Shown here: positions 1 through 11,056 of the stretch, one piece after another
How positions within the stretch are numbered: position 1 is the stretch's first letter
Layout: every line of letters starts with the position of its first letter
Source: Arthrobacter sp. AFG20
Lineage (GTDB): Bacteria > Actinomycetota > Actinomycetes > Actinomycetales > Micrococcaceae
DNA: 64,000 nucleotides
Direction of reading: 5' to 3'
NCBI RefSeq assembly: GCF_002892795.1
Contig: NZ_PJMC01000002.1
Coordinates: 124,001 to 188,000, forward strand
Notes under the pieces: generated by a model
What the model was told of the DNA's origin: nothing
Seen by the model: only the letters and a program-made list of their open reading frames with translations
Database searches by the model: none
Made by a program: the position numbers and the translations under genes

Positions 1-197
1 ACCGCAATGACGACGGCGGCGGTGTCCGCCGGGACAGGCGGCAGTTCGGCGGTGCTTAGGTTGGCAGCGGCGCCCTCGATCTCAGCCGGCAGCTTGTCCG
101 GTGAACGGCGCCAGCCCACCACCCGGTGGCCAGCCGAGGCGAACCGCAGGCCCGCCTCGGTGCCGAGGTCGCCGCAGCCGGCGAGGAGGATAGTCAT
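1..197 (-). CDS. SDR/NAD-epimerase-like protein, N-terminal fragment
   Basis: Only the first 65 codons lie in the window; the gene continues past base 1. The fragment opens with a short beta strand and a glycine-rich dinucleotide-binding motif (GCGDLG, residues 7-12), then an Arg-rich stretch after the second strand, as in NAD(P)-dependent epimerases and reductases. The ATG at 197 is the only convincing start. It lies 10 bases downstream of the stop of the gene at 208, in the same direction, so the two may be co-transcribed. The substrate cannot be judged from this part. Confidence 0.6.
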   Translation of the reverse strand, partial: MTILLAGCGDLGTEAGLRFASAGHRVVGWRRSPDKLPAEIEGAAANLSTAELPPVPADTAAVVIA

Positions 198-207
198 AGC
201 CGGACGC

Positions 208-1179
208 TCAGAGGGCCGGAACGGGGAAGAAGACGCGCGGGTCCTGCAGCAGCGCCGGGTAGTCGAACTCCGAGCGGTCGATGATGTCGGTGACCTGGAA
301 ATTGCGGCCGAAGCGCCCGTCGTCGAGCGTGATCGGCCGGCCTACGACCATTCCGACGGCGAACCTGCTGCCGCCGTCGAACGGGACGGCCACCGGCGAT
401 TTTCCGGGAAGCGTCGAGAAGGCTGCCTCCTGGCGCTGCCGCTTACGGGACGGCTTCTTGACCAGCGGCTTGGCCGGAGCCTTCTTGGCCACCTTGGCTG
501 GCCGGCGCGAAGTCTCATCCGCATAGACGAACTGGTAGTCGTCGTCGGACTCCCCGGTAGCGCCCGAACCAGCGCCGGAAGCATCGGAACCATCACCGGA
601 GGCCGAAGCGGCGCCAGCAGCGGAAGCCGCCCGTCCGACGGCAGGTAGCCCAACCTTGGTTAGCCGCTCAGGGTCGCCGTGGCCGACGTGCTCGCGAAGG
701 ATCCAGAGAACGTCGCCCTCGGGATCTTCCGGCAGGAACTCGTGCCTGGGTTCCGGCCAGACGTACTCCAGGCCGTGCTCGGTGCCGGGGAAGACCTCTT
801 CGTAGAACCGCGGATCCTTGCGGATCAGGTTGGAACGGTGGCTCATGTGCAACTCAGGGTCGCCGAGCCACGGCGGAAGCAGAATCTTGGCGGCGTAGTC
901 CGGGTGCGCAGCCTGCGGGGCGAATTCGCGGATGTTGTCCCGGGTGTTGTCGGCGAAACCGCGCTTGGTCCACTCGTCCACCATGGCCAGGCCATACATA
1001 GTGAGCGCGGGAACGTGCCCCATCCACATCCGAATGGCGGGGTGTGACTGCCATCCGTATTCCGGGATGACCAGCGCGCGGAGTGTCTGCAGCGCTTCTA
1101 CGCGCTGTTTGCCCAGCCGGGGGGTGTCCAGCGCGGCCGCGCTTTGCCGGAAATCGGGATAGGGAAGGAAGGTTTGCAT
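208..1179 (-). CDS. Pyrimidine dimer DNA glycosylase family protein (MSMEG_6728-like)
   Basis: The N-terminal 150 residues (MQTFLPYPDF, then LDTPRLGKQRVEALQ and HPAIRMWMGH) match the actinobacterial MSMEG_6728 family, related to the T4 endonuclease V type pyrimidine-dimer glycosylases that excise UV photoproducts. The remaining half is a low-complexity Ala/Ser/Gly linker followed by a Lys-rich basic tail and a short final domain. I start it at 1179 rather than further upstream because the family begins with this MQTFLPY-type sequence. A role in UV repair is inferred from the family; activity of such actinobacterial members is not established from sequence. Confidence 0.7.
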   Translation of the reverse strand: MQTFLPYPDFRQSAAALDTPRLGKQRVEALQTLRALVIPEYGWQSHPAIRMWMGHVPALTMYGLAMVDEWTKRGFADNTRDNIREFAPQAAHPDYAAKILLPPWLGDPELHMSHRSNLIRKDPRFYEEVFPGTEHGLEYVWPEPRHEFLPEDPEGDVLWILREHVGHGDPERLTKVGLPAVGRAASAAGAASASGDGSDASGAGSGATGESDDDYQFVYADETSRRPAKVAKKAPAKPLVKKPSRKRQRQEAAFSTLPGKSPVAVPFDGGSRFAVGMVVGRPITLDDGRFGRNFQVTDIIDRSEFDYPALLQDPRVFFPVPAL

Positions 1180-1345
1180 CCCTTCAGTCTGCCGTCCTTG
1201 GGGCCCTGTGCCAATTGAAGTGCCGGACGGCACATCAAGCCGTCAAAATGGACAGACAGGTGTTCACATTGTGGACCCATGCATACGGAAGGTTGATTTA
1301 TCCACTAAGATATCCGAAACCTCACCAGCGTCTGGAAGCCAACTC

Positions 1346-1972
1346 ATGACTCTTACCTCCCCCGCGCCCCTGTCCTCCGCCCCCGCGGAAGCGAATTCAC
1401 ATGCGTCACAGGAGCCTCAGCTGTTCGTTCCGAAGTATGGCCAAATGCTGGGCGCCGACGCGAACGGGATCCTCGTTCTTGACGAGTTTACGCTGGACCC
1501 GGCTGCTGCGCGCAAGGACCAGCACCGTTTCCGCGCGGCGCTTGCTTCCGTTGCATTGACCCTGCGCCGGCTCGTCGCCCTGCGCGTTTTCATCGCGGTG
1601 GTGGCCGTCGCCAACCTGCCGCTCTTCCTGATGTCGACGGGTTGGTGGATCTACGCCGTCTCGCTGGCTCTGGTAATCGGTGTTCATGCCGCCGTGAACT
1701 GGCTGAACAAGCACGAGCCGCGCCTCAAGCAGCGCCATGAGCTCGAGCTGCACCTGCACCGCGAACGCAGCGACAACTACCGCAAGGTGCGCGACGCCGT
1801 GAAATTCGTCGTCGACAGCCCTGCCCGCGTCAACGAGCATCTCTACCTTGAGCTGCTGCACGCCAAGCGGGTTGCCCTGCACCTCGCGTCGGGTACTGTC
1901 GCCCTCCTCGACACCAGCGACGATGCCGCCTGGAAGGTGCGCATCGTCCGGGAACTCCCCGCCGCGGCCTAA
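1346..1972 (+). CDS. Small membrane protein of unknown function
   Basis: A 208-residue protein with a polar N terminus, a basic patch (LRRLVALR, about residues 73-80) and two hydrophobic segments (about 79-97 and 100-118) separated by a short turn, followed by a charged helical C-terminal half rich in Glu, Arg and Leu. This predicts a hairpin-anchored inner-membrane protein with a cytoplasmic helical domain. I recognise no named family. The ATG at 1346 is chosen because upstream codons read through the divergent promoter gap. A strong hairpin at 2021-2060 follows the stop. Confidence 0.65.
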   Translation: MTLTSPAPLSSAPAEANSHASQEPQLFVPKYGQMLGADANGILVLDEFTLDPAAARKDQHRFRAALASVALTLRRLVALRVFIAVVAVANLPLFLMSTGWWIYAVSLALVIGVHAAVNWLNKHEPRLKQRHELELHLHRERSDNYRKVRDAVKFVVDSPARVNEHLYLELLHAKRVALHLASGTVALLDTSDDAAWKVRIVRELPAAA

Positions 1973-2020
1973 GGCGGCGCGCGGACGGCGTCCAGCCGTC
2001 ACGCTGTAGGCAATTAATTA

Positions 2021-2060
2021 CGACGCCGGGCGTCCCCACTCGGGGGAGCGCCCGGCGTCG
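2021..2060. terminator. Strong bidirectional hairpin
   Basis: Perfect 12-base inverted arms (2021-2032 and 2049-2060) around a 16-base loop, placed between the convergent gene ends at 1972 and 2162. No U tract follows, which is common for actinobacterial terminators. Confidence 0.7.
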
Positions 2061-2088
2061 TCGTTGGTGGAACCGTGCAAAACGAAAA

Positions 2089-2116
2089 CGGGCGGCCCCT
2101 GGAAAGGGGCCGCCCG
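2089..2116 (-). terminator. Rho-independent terminator of rpf
   Basis: An 11-base stem around a loop of 6 bases lies about 45 bases past the rpf stop. Read on the minus strand it is followed by T-rich sequence (GTTTTCGTTTT), the classical intrinsic form. Confidence 0.8.
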
Positions 2117-2161
2117 GCGTCGAGCTACATGCAGTGCCGCTGCGCGGCCTGACCAGCCAGA

Positions 2162-2857
2162 TTAGGCAGGCAGTTGCAGGACCTGGCCCACAAACACCAG
2201 GTTCGGGTCGCTGATGGTGTCGGTGTTGGCGTCAGCGAGCTGCTGCCAGCCGCCCTGGATGCCGAGCTTCTGGGCGATCTTGCTCAGAGTGTCGCCTTCC
2301 TGGACCGTGTAGGTCTGGCCGCTCACGGCGATGGCGGCAGCATGGCGGGCCTCGGCCGGTGCCTGGACCGGAACTTCGGCGGCCACCGGGGCCTGTGCCA
2401 CGGGAGCCGTCTGAACGGAAGCCGTCTGAACCGGAGCCTGGACAGGTGCGGCCTGCACCGGCGCGCTCTGGGGCAGGATCTGCGGTGCAGGAGCGCCACC
2501 GCCGCCGTTCAGGCCCAGCTTGGCGGAGCAGGCGGGCCATGCGCCCCAGCCCTGGCTGGCCTGAACCTTTTCGGCCACGGCGATCTGCTGCGCGCGGGAG
2601 GCGCCCTGGGGGGAGCCGGTTCCGCCGAAGGCAGCCCAGGTCTGCGGGGTGAACTGCAGGCCGCCGGAGAAGCCGTTGCCGGTGTTGGTGGACCAGTTGC
2701 CGCCACTCTCACACTGGGCGAGGGCGTCCCAGGTGGAGGCGCTGGCGGTAGGCGTGGCCGCGTTGGCGGCCGTGGCGGAGAGTGCCAGGGTTGCTGCGGA
2801 AACGGCGGCCAGGGTGACTCCACGGCGCGCGGCAGTACTGAATGTCGACTTTTTCAT
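2162..2857 (-). CDS. rpf: Resuscitation-promoting factor, transglycosylase plus LysM
   Basis: A secreted peptidoglycan hydrolase of 231 residues. Residues 1-33 form a signal peptide ending at ANA. The Rpf catalytic domain follows (about 40-115), with the catalytic Glu50 in CESGGNW and the paired cysteines 49 and 110. A Pro/Ala/Val-rich linker leads to a C-terminal LysM peptidoglycan-binding domain (about 181-231, [14 protein letters not shown]). Rpf proteins cleave glycan strands and stimulate growth of dormant actinobacteria. The gene stands alone, with its own promoter candidate, a leader of about 190 bases and its own terminator. Confidence 0.93.
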   Translation of the reverse strand: MKKSTFSTAARRGVTLAAVSAATLALSATAANAATPTASASTWDALAQCESGGNWSTNTGNGFSGGLQFTPQTWAAFGGTGSPQGASRAQQIAVAEKVQASQGWGAWPACSAKLGLNGGGGAPAPQILPQSAPVQAAPVQAPVQTASVQTAPVAQAPVAAEVPVQAPAEARHAAAIAVSGQTYTVQEGDTLSKIAQKLGIQGGWQQLADANTDTISDPNLVFVGQVLQLPA

Positions 2858-3158
2858 TATTGGGATGCTCCTGAGGCCACCCGCGCTCGGTCCGTCCCCG
2901 GACGTTGTCGCGCTACTGCCCGCCCCCTGACGAACTAGAGGTCATTTCGGTATCCGCCGGCCGGGCAGTAACTGGTGGTGGCGGCACCGGGCATTCATGG
3001 GCCCGCGTCGCGCGGGCATGTGTCCCACCCTAAAGGTGTTGCGCGTCGTTATCAAATCGAGATCTTTATTGACAGTCAAGCAGTTTAAGGGCACGCCAAC
3101 CCGGCAGCGCGGAGGGCCCAGGCCCATTGGAACCGGGGAGGCGGAAGCAGCCGCGCTG
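2858..3158 (-). promoter_or_regulatory. rpf promoter and long leader
   Basis: On the minus strand a TTGACT box (3079-3074) and a TTGATA box (3055-3050) stand 18 bases apart. This would give a leader of about 185 bases before the rpf ATG. The leader holds a tight hairpin with 7-base arms and a 3-base loop (3001-3017). Rpf genes in other actinobacteria can be controlled by a c-di-AMP riboswitch, but I do not see its conserved blocks here. There is no open frame of note in this stretch. Confidence 0.45.
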
Positions 3159-5777
3159 TTAGCTCGCGGACAGGGAATTCAGGGCGGAAGCCAGGTACGG
3201 CGCCGTCCGGCTGTCCGGTGAACCGGCGACGGCGTCGGGCGTTCCCGAGGCAACGATCTCTCCGCCGGCGTCCCCGCCGGCCGGCCCGAGGTCGATCACC
3301 CAGTCCGCTTCAGACACCACGTCCATGTCGTGCTCCACCACGACCACCGTGTTGCCCGCGTCCACAAGGCGCTGCAGCTGGGCAATGAGGAGCCGGACGT
3401 CCGCCGGATGCAACCCGGTGGTGGGCTCATCCAGCAGGTACAGCGTGTGGCCGCGGCGTGCGCGCTGCAGTTCGGTGGCGAGTTTGATGCGCTGGGCCTC
3501 TCCGCCGGACAGTTCGGTGGCAGGCTGCCCGAGCCGAAGGTAGCCCAACCCGACTTCCCGGAGCGTCTTCAAGCTGCGGGCCGCCGAGGGAACGTCCTGC
3601 AGGAATTCGGCGGCGGCGTCCACGGTCATGCCCAGGACGTCGGCCACGTTCTTGCCGCGGTAGGTGATTTCAAGGGTTTCGGGGTTGTAGCGTGAGCCGT
3701 CGCATTCGGGGCAGGGGCCGTAGCTGCCGGGCAGGAAGAGCAGTTCGACGGCGACGAATCCCTCGCCCTGGCAGGTCTCGCACCGCCCGCCCGCCACGTT
3801 GAAGGAGAATCGTCCGGCCCCGTAGCCGCGCACCCGGGCTTCGTCCGTGGCTGCGAACTCCTTGCGCACCGCGTCGAAGAGCCCGGTGTAGGTGGCCAGG
3901 TTGGACCGGGGCGTGCGGCCGATCGGTTTCTGGTCGACCGTCACCAGCCGGTCCACGTGGTGCAGGCCGGTCACGGTTCCGACGCTCAGCGGGGCGCCGG
4001 GGTCGCCGTCCACCCTGGGCTGGTCGTCCGTGGTGTCCCCGGAATCCGTGCCGCCCGAGCCCTCATCACCGTGCAGTTCGGACCCGGCCACTCCGGCCAG
4101 GACGTGGCTGACCAGCGTCGACTTGCCCGACCCGGAGACTCCTGTGACGGCGGTCAGGACCTGCAGCGGGAACGCTGCGTCGAGGCCGCGGAGGTTGTGG
4201 CGGGAGATGTCGTTCAGTTCCAGCCAAGCAGCAGGCTCCCGACGGCGGCCGGTACGGACGCTGCTGTCAGGCGTGCCACCGTCGTCGGCACCGCCCCTGG
4301 AACCGTCCGGAACGAGGAACGGGCGCGTTACGGAAGCCTCGACGGCCGCGAGGCCGGCCACCGGGCCGCTGTACAGAACTTCGCCGCCGCCCTCTCCTGC
4401 CCTCGGACCAACGTCCACGAGCCAGTCGGCGCGGCGCACAATGTCCATGTTGTGCTCCACGACGAACACGGAATTTCCCGACGACTTGAGCTGCTCCAGC
4501 ACAGCGAGCAGGGGCTCGGCGTCGGCGGGGTGCAGCCCGGCAGACGGTTCGTCCAGCACATAGACGACGCCGAACAGCCCGGAGCGGAGCTGCGTGGCGA
4601 TCCGGAGTCGCTGCATCTCGCCCGGGGAAAGGGTGGGCGTCGACCGGCCCAGGGCGAGGTAGCCGAGCCCCAGATCCAGCAGGACCGTGATCCGCTGCAG
4701 GAGGTCGCGCGTGATGGCCACGGCCACCTCGTTGCCTTCGCCTGAGGACAGCTTGCGGGAGGCGGTTCCGGCGTCCTTCAGCTCGGTGGTCGGGCGGATG
4801 ATGTCCGCCAGTTCCGCCATCGGGACCGCGTTGAGTTCGGCGATGGTCCTGCCGGCGAAGGTCACGGCCAGGGCCTCGGGTGTGAGTCCGCTGCCGCTGC
4901 ACCGCCGGCAGGGGCCGGTTTCCATGAAACGGAGCACCCGATCCCGCATTGTGCTGCTCTTGGAGTCAGCCAGGGTATGCAGCACGTGGCTCTTGGCGCT
5001 CCAGAACTTGCCCTTGTAAGGCTTGGCCACCCGGTCGCGCTGCGGCGTGATTTCCACGACCGGCTGCTCCTCGGTGAAAAGGATCCAGTCGCGGTCCTTT
5101 CTGGGCAGGTCCCGCCAGGGGGTGTCGACGTCGTAGCCCAGGTGGGTGAGGATGTCGCGCAGGTTCTTGCCTTGCCACGCAGTCGGCCACGCGGCGATGG
5201 CTCCCTCCCGGATGCTCAGCGACGGGTCCGGGACCATGGAGGCTTCGGTGACGGTGTGCGCCACGCCGAGGCCGTGGCACTCGGGGCATGCCCCCGCGGC
5301 CGTGTTGGGCGAGAAGGCGTCCGAGTCCAGCGTGCTGGCTCCGGCCGGATAACTGCCGGCACGCGAGAAAAGCATGCGGAGTGAGTTGGACAGTGTGGTC
5401 ACCGTCCCCACCGTGGAACGGCTGCTGGGAGTGCCGCGGCGCTGTTGGAGCGCGACGGCGGGAGGCAGCCCGGTGATCATTTCCACCTTGGGATTGTGGC
5501 CCTGCTGGATGAGGCGGCGGGCGTACGGCGCCACGGACTCAAAGTACCGGCGCTGGGCTTCGGCGTAGATCGTGCCGAACGCCAGCGAGGACTTGCCCGA
5601 CCCCGAGACGCCGGTGAAGGCGACGATCGCGTCGCGCGGGACGGCCACGTCCACGTTGCGAAGGTTGTTCTCACGGGCTCCACGCACCCGGACAAAGCCG
5701 TCCGCAGAATGATGGGCACCGGTCTCCGGGCTCCAGTCCAGATCGGCCAAGGGGTCAGCATACTCTTCAGTCCGCAT
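3159..5777 (-). CDS. UvrA-like ABC ATPase (UvrA paralogue)
   Basis: An 872-residue twin ABC protein of the UvrA family, shorter than housekeeping UvrA (about 940-970). The first Walker A is GVSGSGKSS (56-64) and a second GVSGSGKST lies in the C-terminal half. Zinc-type Cys pairs are visible (CPECHGLG, CRRCSGSG, CETCQGEG, CPECDGSR), with ABC signatures LSPGEMQR and LSGGEAQR. Short paralogues of this kind lack the full UvrB-binding region; some are linked to DNA-damage or drug tolerance (DrrC-like), others have no known role. A TAGAGT box sits 7 bases before the ATG, suggesting a leaderless transcript. Confidence 0.85.
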   Translation of the reverse strand: MRTEEYADPLADLDWSPETGAHHSADGFVRVRGARENNLRNVDVAVPRDAIVAFTGVSGSGKSSLAFGTIYAEAQRRYFESVAPYARRLIQQGHNPKVEMITGLPPAVALQQRRGTPSSRSTVGTVTTLSNSLRMLFSRAGSYPAGASTLDSDAFSPNTAAGACPECHGLGVAHTVTEASMVPDPSLSIREGAIAAWPTAWQGKNLRDILTHLGYDVDTPWRDLPRKDRDWILFTEEQPVVEITPQRDRVAKPYKGKFWSAKSHVLHTLADSKSSTMRDRVLRFMETGPCRRCSGSGLTPEALAVTFAGRTIAELNAVPMAELADIIRPTTELKDAGTASRKLSSGEGNEVAVAITRDLLQRITVLLDLGLGYLALGRSTPTLSPGEMQRLRIATQLRSGLFGVVYVLDEPSAGLHPADAEPLLAVLEQLKSSGNSVFVVEHNMDIVRRADWLVDVGPRAGEGGGEVLYSGPVAGLAAVEASVTRPFLVPDGSRGGADDGGTPDSSVRTGRRREPAAWLELNDISRHNLRGLDAAFPLQVLTAVTGVSGSGKSTLVSHVLAGVAGSELHGDEGSGGTDSGDTTDDQPRVDGDPGAPLSVGTVTGLHHVDRLVTVDQKPIGRTPRSNLATYTGLFDAVRKEFAATDEARVRGYGAGRFSFNVAGGRCETCQGEGFVAVELLFLPGSYGPCPECDGSRYNPETLEITYRGKNVADVLGMTVDAAAEFLQDVPSAARSLKTLREVGLGYLRLGQPATELSGGEAQRIKLATELQRARRGHTLYLLDEPTTGLHPADVRLLIAQLQRLVDAGNTVVVVEHDMDVVSEADWVIDLGPAGGDAGGEIVASGTPDAVAGSPDSRTAPYLASALNSLSAS

Positions 5778-5784
5778 CTGTTCG

Positions 5785-5818
5785 ACTCTACGGGCACAGC
5801 CGGTCCGGGGACTATTCT
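5785..5818. promoter_or_regulatory. Back-to-back leaderless promoters
   Basis: Two -10-like boxes face outward in a 47-base divergent gap: TAGAGT on the minus strand (5790-5785), 7 bases before the UvrA-like ATG, and TATTCT on the plus strand (5813-5818), 6 bases before the deaminase GTG. Neither start has a Shine-Dalgarno sequence. Both fit the actinobacterial leaderless pattern. Confidence 0.55.
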
Positions 5819-5824
5819 GTCGGG

Positions 5825-6895
5825 GTGAACACTTACGACGCCGCCGCCGAACCGGTCGATCCCACTGCTCTTTCAGATCAAACTGCCCTTTCAGGTGAAG
5901 AGGAGCTGGTGGCGGCCCCGCCGCAGATGCCTTTGGCGGAGCTCCACCTGCACATCGAGGGGACGCTCGAGCCGGAACTGATCTTTGCGCTCGCGGAGCG
6001 GAACGGGATCGAGCTGCCGTATGCGGACCTGGACGAGCTGCGGAGCCGGTATGAGTTCACGGACCTGCAGTCGTTCCTCGACCTGTACTACGCCAACATG
6101 GCCGTGCTGCGGACCGAGCAGGACTTCGCGGACATGACGCGGGGCTACCTTGAGCGGGCTGCGGCGGCAGGGGTGCGGCACGCGGAAATCATGATGGATC
6201 CGCAGGCGCACCTCTCACGCGGTGTGTCCCTGGAGACGTGCGTCAACGGCGTGACCTCCGTGCTCGCCACATCGGAGGAGGAGTTCGGCATCTCGACGCT
6301 GCTGATTGCCGCCTTCCTGCGGGACCTGTCCGAGGACTCGGCGCTCGAGGTCCTGGAGGGGCTTCTGGCGATGAACGCGCCGATCGCCGGCATCGGCCTG
6401 GATTCCGCAGAGGTGGGCAACCCGCCGTCGAAATTCACGCGGCTGTTTGCCCGGGCCGGCGAAGCAGGCCTGCGGAAGATTGCGCACGCGGGGGAGGAGG
6501 GCCCGCCGTCGTACATTGTGGAGGCGCTGGACGTCCTGGCCGTGGAGCGGATCGACCACGGGATCCGGTGCATGGAGGATCCCGAGCTCGTAGAGCGGCT
6601 GGTCAATGACCGCGTGCCGCTGACGGTCTGTCCGCTGTCGAACGTCCGGCTCCGCGCCGTGGACATGCTGGCTGCGCATCCGCTGCCCGCGATGCTCGCC
6701 GCCGGGCTCAACGTCAGCGTGAACTCGGACGATCCGGCGTACTTCGGCGGTTACGTGGACAGCAACTTCGCCCAGCTGGAATCGGTCCTGGGCCTGTCCG
6801 AATTCGACCGGGTCAGGCTTGCCGCGAACTCGATCAGGTCGTCCTTCGCCAGTGAGGAGCGGAAGCACGAGCTGCTGGCGGAGCTGTCGGGCTAG
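5825..6895 (+). CDS. Adenine/adenosine deaminase
   Basis: A cytosolic zinc amidohydrolase of 356 residues that removes the 6-amino group of adenosine or adenine. Zinc and catalytic residues are visible: HLHIEG (His41, His43), HAGEEGPP (His221, Glu224) and NSDDP (Asp302, Asp303). The GLDSAEVGNPP and HAGEEGPP wording resembles the fungal/actinobacterial adenine deaminase branch as much as classical adenosine deaminase, so the preferred base or nucleoside is open. The GTG at 5825 is preceded by TATTCT and six bases, and no ribosome-binding site, supporting leaderless initiation there. The first 34 residues are a poorly conserved tail. Confidence 0.85.
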   Translation: MNTYDAAAEPVDPTALSDQTALSGEEELVAAPPQMPLAELHLHIEGTLEPELIFALAERNGIELPYADLDELRSRYEFTDLQSFLDLYYANMAVLRTEQDFADMTRGYLERAAAAGVRHAEIMMDPQAHLSRGVSLETCVNGVTSVLATSEEEFGISTLLIAAFLRDLSEDSALEVLEGLLAMNAPIAGIGLDSAEVGNPPSKFTRLFARAGEAGLRKIAHAGEEGPPSYIVEALDVLAVERIDHGIRCMEDPELVERLVNDRVPLTVCPLSNVRLRAVDMLAAHPLPAMLAAGLNVSVNSDDPAYFGGYVDSNFAQLESVLGLSEFDRVRLAANSIRSSFASEERKHELLAELSG

Positions 6896-7554
6896 GAATC
6901 GGGCGGGGATGCCTCGGGCGGGGCACTCGCCGTCTGGCCGTCGATTGCCGGGTCACTGGCAGCCGCTGCCGGGGCGCCCGTCCGAATGATCCACCAGCCC
7001 AGCGCCGCCATGACCAGCCCGATGGGGATTCCGTAAGGCGGCAGCCCCGCGTTGTAACCGAGGAAACCGGCGACCACGAATGCCACGCCGATCCACATGG
7101 GGAACATGCCTGAGCGCCAGCCGGCGATGCCAAAAAACATCCAGCCCAGTGCGAAGAGTATGTAGCTGGACAGCGCGCCGACAGCCAGCATCCCGGACCC
7201 TCCGGCGAGGATCGCGCCCGGGGCGACGTCGGTAATCCAGGGGCCGGCGAAGCCGTCGAACCACATGTTGCCGGCCATGTCCAGGGTGCCCGCCAGTGCG
7301 AAGCAGAAGCCGACGGCGCCCAGTCCGCCGGCCCGGTCAGCGAACCTGAAGTAGACGGATACCAGCGCGAGGGTGAGCCCGATGAAGACCAGCCAGTACA
7401 GGGCGTTCGTGACCTGGAAGGGCGTCTGCCTCATCATCTCGATCCGCTCGAGGCTCCTGTCGGCAGCGAGCAGGCGGGCCACGTCAACAGCCGCGAAGAC
7501 GAGGCCGGACACGAGGGCGATGGGTCCCGCGGCTCTTGCTAGCGGTGAGGACAT
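6892..7554 (-). CDS. Multi-pass membrane protein of unknown function
   Basis: A 220-residue protein with about six hydrophobic segments and a short Ala/Pro-rich C-terminal tail. It has the general look of DUF4386-type membrane proteins, but I cannot name a family with certainty. The start at 7554 is fixed by a good ribosome-binding site (AGGAGG, 6 bases upstream on the minus strand). The stop overlaps the stop region of the deaminase by four bases in convergent orientation. It lies directly downstream of the CPBP protease gene and may share its transcript. Confidence 0.7.
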   Translation of the reverse strand: MSSPLARAAGPIALVSGLVFAAVDVARLLAADRSLERIEMMRQTPFQVTNALYWLVFIGLTLALVSVYFRFADRAGGLGAVGFCFALAGTLDMAGNMWFDGFAGPWITDVAPGAILAGGSGMLAVGALSSYILFALGWMFFGIAGWRSGMFPMWIGVAFVVAGFLGYNAGLPPYGIPIGLVMAALGWWIIRTGAPAAAASDPAIDGQTASAPPEASPPDS

Positions 7555-7640
7555 TATTTCCTCCTGATGCGGGTGGGAATGGCGGGTCCTAATTTGGGGC
7601 ACCACGGCGCCGTTCGCCGGTGCCGGCCACCCGCCGTCGT

Positions 7641-8462
7641 TCACATGGGACGCATGCCAAGCGGGAAACGCCCGACGGCGGCGGCCGAGCGGGGTGCCTT
7701 TCGCCAGGCCCGGCGGTCCAGCATCACGGTGGCCAGCACCGCGAGTACGACGACGAGGAAGTAGATCAACTCGGCGCGGCCGGCGTCGGCGGCGGTGAAG
7801 CCGAAGGAACCCACGGTGAAAGTGCCCTGGCTGTTGTGGAACAGAAGTGTCAGGAGGACGCTGCCGCCGGTGCGGTTGAAAAGCCACACGTAGAGAAATG
7901 TGATGGCGAAAGTCGTCGGCAGGCCGATGGGGTTCAAACCATTGAAGAGGACCAGCGGCAGGTGCCACAGCGTCACGAGCAAGCCGAGGATCGCCGCGGA
8001 CAGCAGCGGCGGACGGGATGCCTGGAGCAGGGGAAGGGCGTAGCCGCGGAAGCCGGGCTCCTCGCCGAGTGCCCCGTCCAGCGGATTCACCAGCCGCACG
8101 GCGAACACGGCAAGCAGGCCGGTCCACGTCAGCTGCGCGAGGCCCGGGGCCGCGGCGCCGAGCGCCATGGTGATGAATCCCGTGACGAGGACGAGGACCA
8201 CAGGGAGCAGAAGAGCGACGGCATACCAGACCCACCCGACGCGCCACCGGATCAGCCGTCGGCCCCACGCACGGAAGCCAGGGCTTCCCTCGGCCAGTGC
8301 GATGACGATGACTGCCGCGGCAAGCGGACCCACCGAGAGGAACTCCATGCGTGGCATCAGCCCGGCCGCGTAGACAGGCCACGAGGACCAGGAGATTGCG
8401 TAGGCCAGGACAAAGAATGCCAGAAGCCTGTGGTGTTTTAGCCAGCCCATCCGACGGCGCAT
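7641..8462 (-). CDS. CPBP-family intramembrane metalloprotease
   Basis: A polytopic membrane protein of 273 residues carrying the CPBP (CAAX protease/bacteriocin-processing) motifs: EEPGFRGYALP (the EExxxR motif), then a histidine in LWHLPLVLF and an HNSQG motif near the C terminus. Bacterial members are linked to bacteriocin immunity or membrane-protein processing; no bacteriocin gene is nearby. The ATG at 8462 is preferred over longer frames because GGAG stands 8 bases before it. The first about 10 residues are strongly basic, followed by the first membrane helix. Confidence 0.8.
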   Translation of the reverse strand: MRRRMGWLKHHRLLAFFVLAYAISWSSWPVYAAGLMPRMEFLSVGPLAAAVIVIALAEGSPGFRAWGRRLIRWRVGWVWYAVALLLPVVLVLVTGFITMALGAAAPGLAQLTWTGLLAVFAVRLVNPLDGALGEEPGFRGYALPLLQASRPPLLSAAILGLLVTLWHLPLVLFNGLNPIGLPTTFAITFLYVWLFNRTGGSVLLTLLFHNSQGTFTVGSFGFTAADAGRAELIYFLVVVLAVLATVMLDRRAWRKAPRSAAAVGRFPLGMRPM

Positions 8463-8669
8463 GTCGGCTCCAAACAGTTCTGCAGGTGCACCAATTGTCC
8501 GCCCCTTCTGCGCTGGCGCGCTAGCCGGCGTTGCATCGCTGCTGCGCGCAGCGGGCCGAATGCTTGCAGGCACCTTCCATAACTGCTAGTCCTGTGAGGG
8601 AGGCAAGACCGCGGCGATGGCGCCGGGGTCAGCAGTACCGGGACGATGCAGAGTCAAGGAGTGTGCAGC

Positions 8670-10973
<2,304 letters not shown>

Positions 10974-10984
10974 CGCCCGGCGCG

Positions 10985-11003
10985 CCGCAGGGGGCTCCTG
11001 CGG
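10985..11003 (+). terminator. Hairpin after the molybdoenzyme gene
   Basis: A 7-base perfect stem with a 5-base loop, 11 bases past the stop codon. There is no U tract, so the assignment is tentative. Confidence 0.5.
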
Positions 11004-11056
11004 GTCCAGCCCCGCCCAGTAGCTGCCGTCCGGTAGCTCCCGTCCAAGAACTGGGG

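Noticed and set aside
2858..3170. c-di-AMP (ydaO) riboswitch before rpf
   Set aside because: The GCTAAC word seen on the minus strand belongs to the end of the UvrA-like gene, upstream of the promoter, and the other conserved blocks are absent from the leader.
5770..5790. SOS (LexA) box at the UvrA-like gene
   Set aside because: Only one TCGAAC half site is present; the second half at the required spacing does not match.
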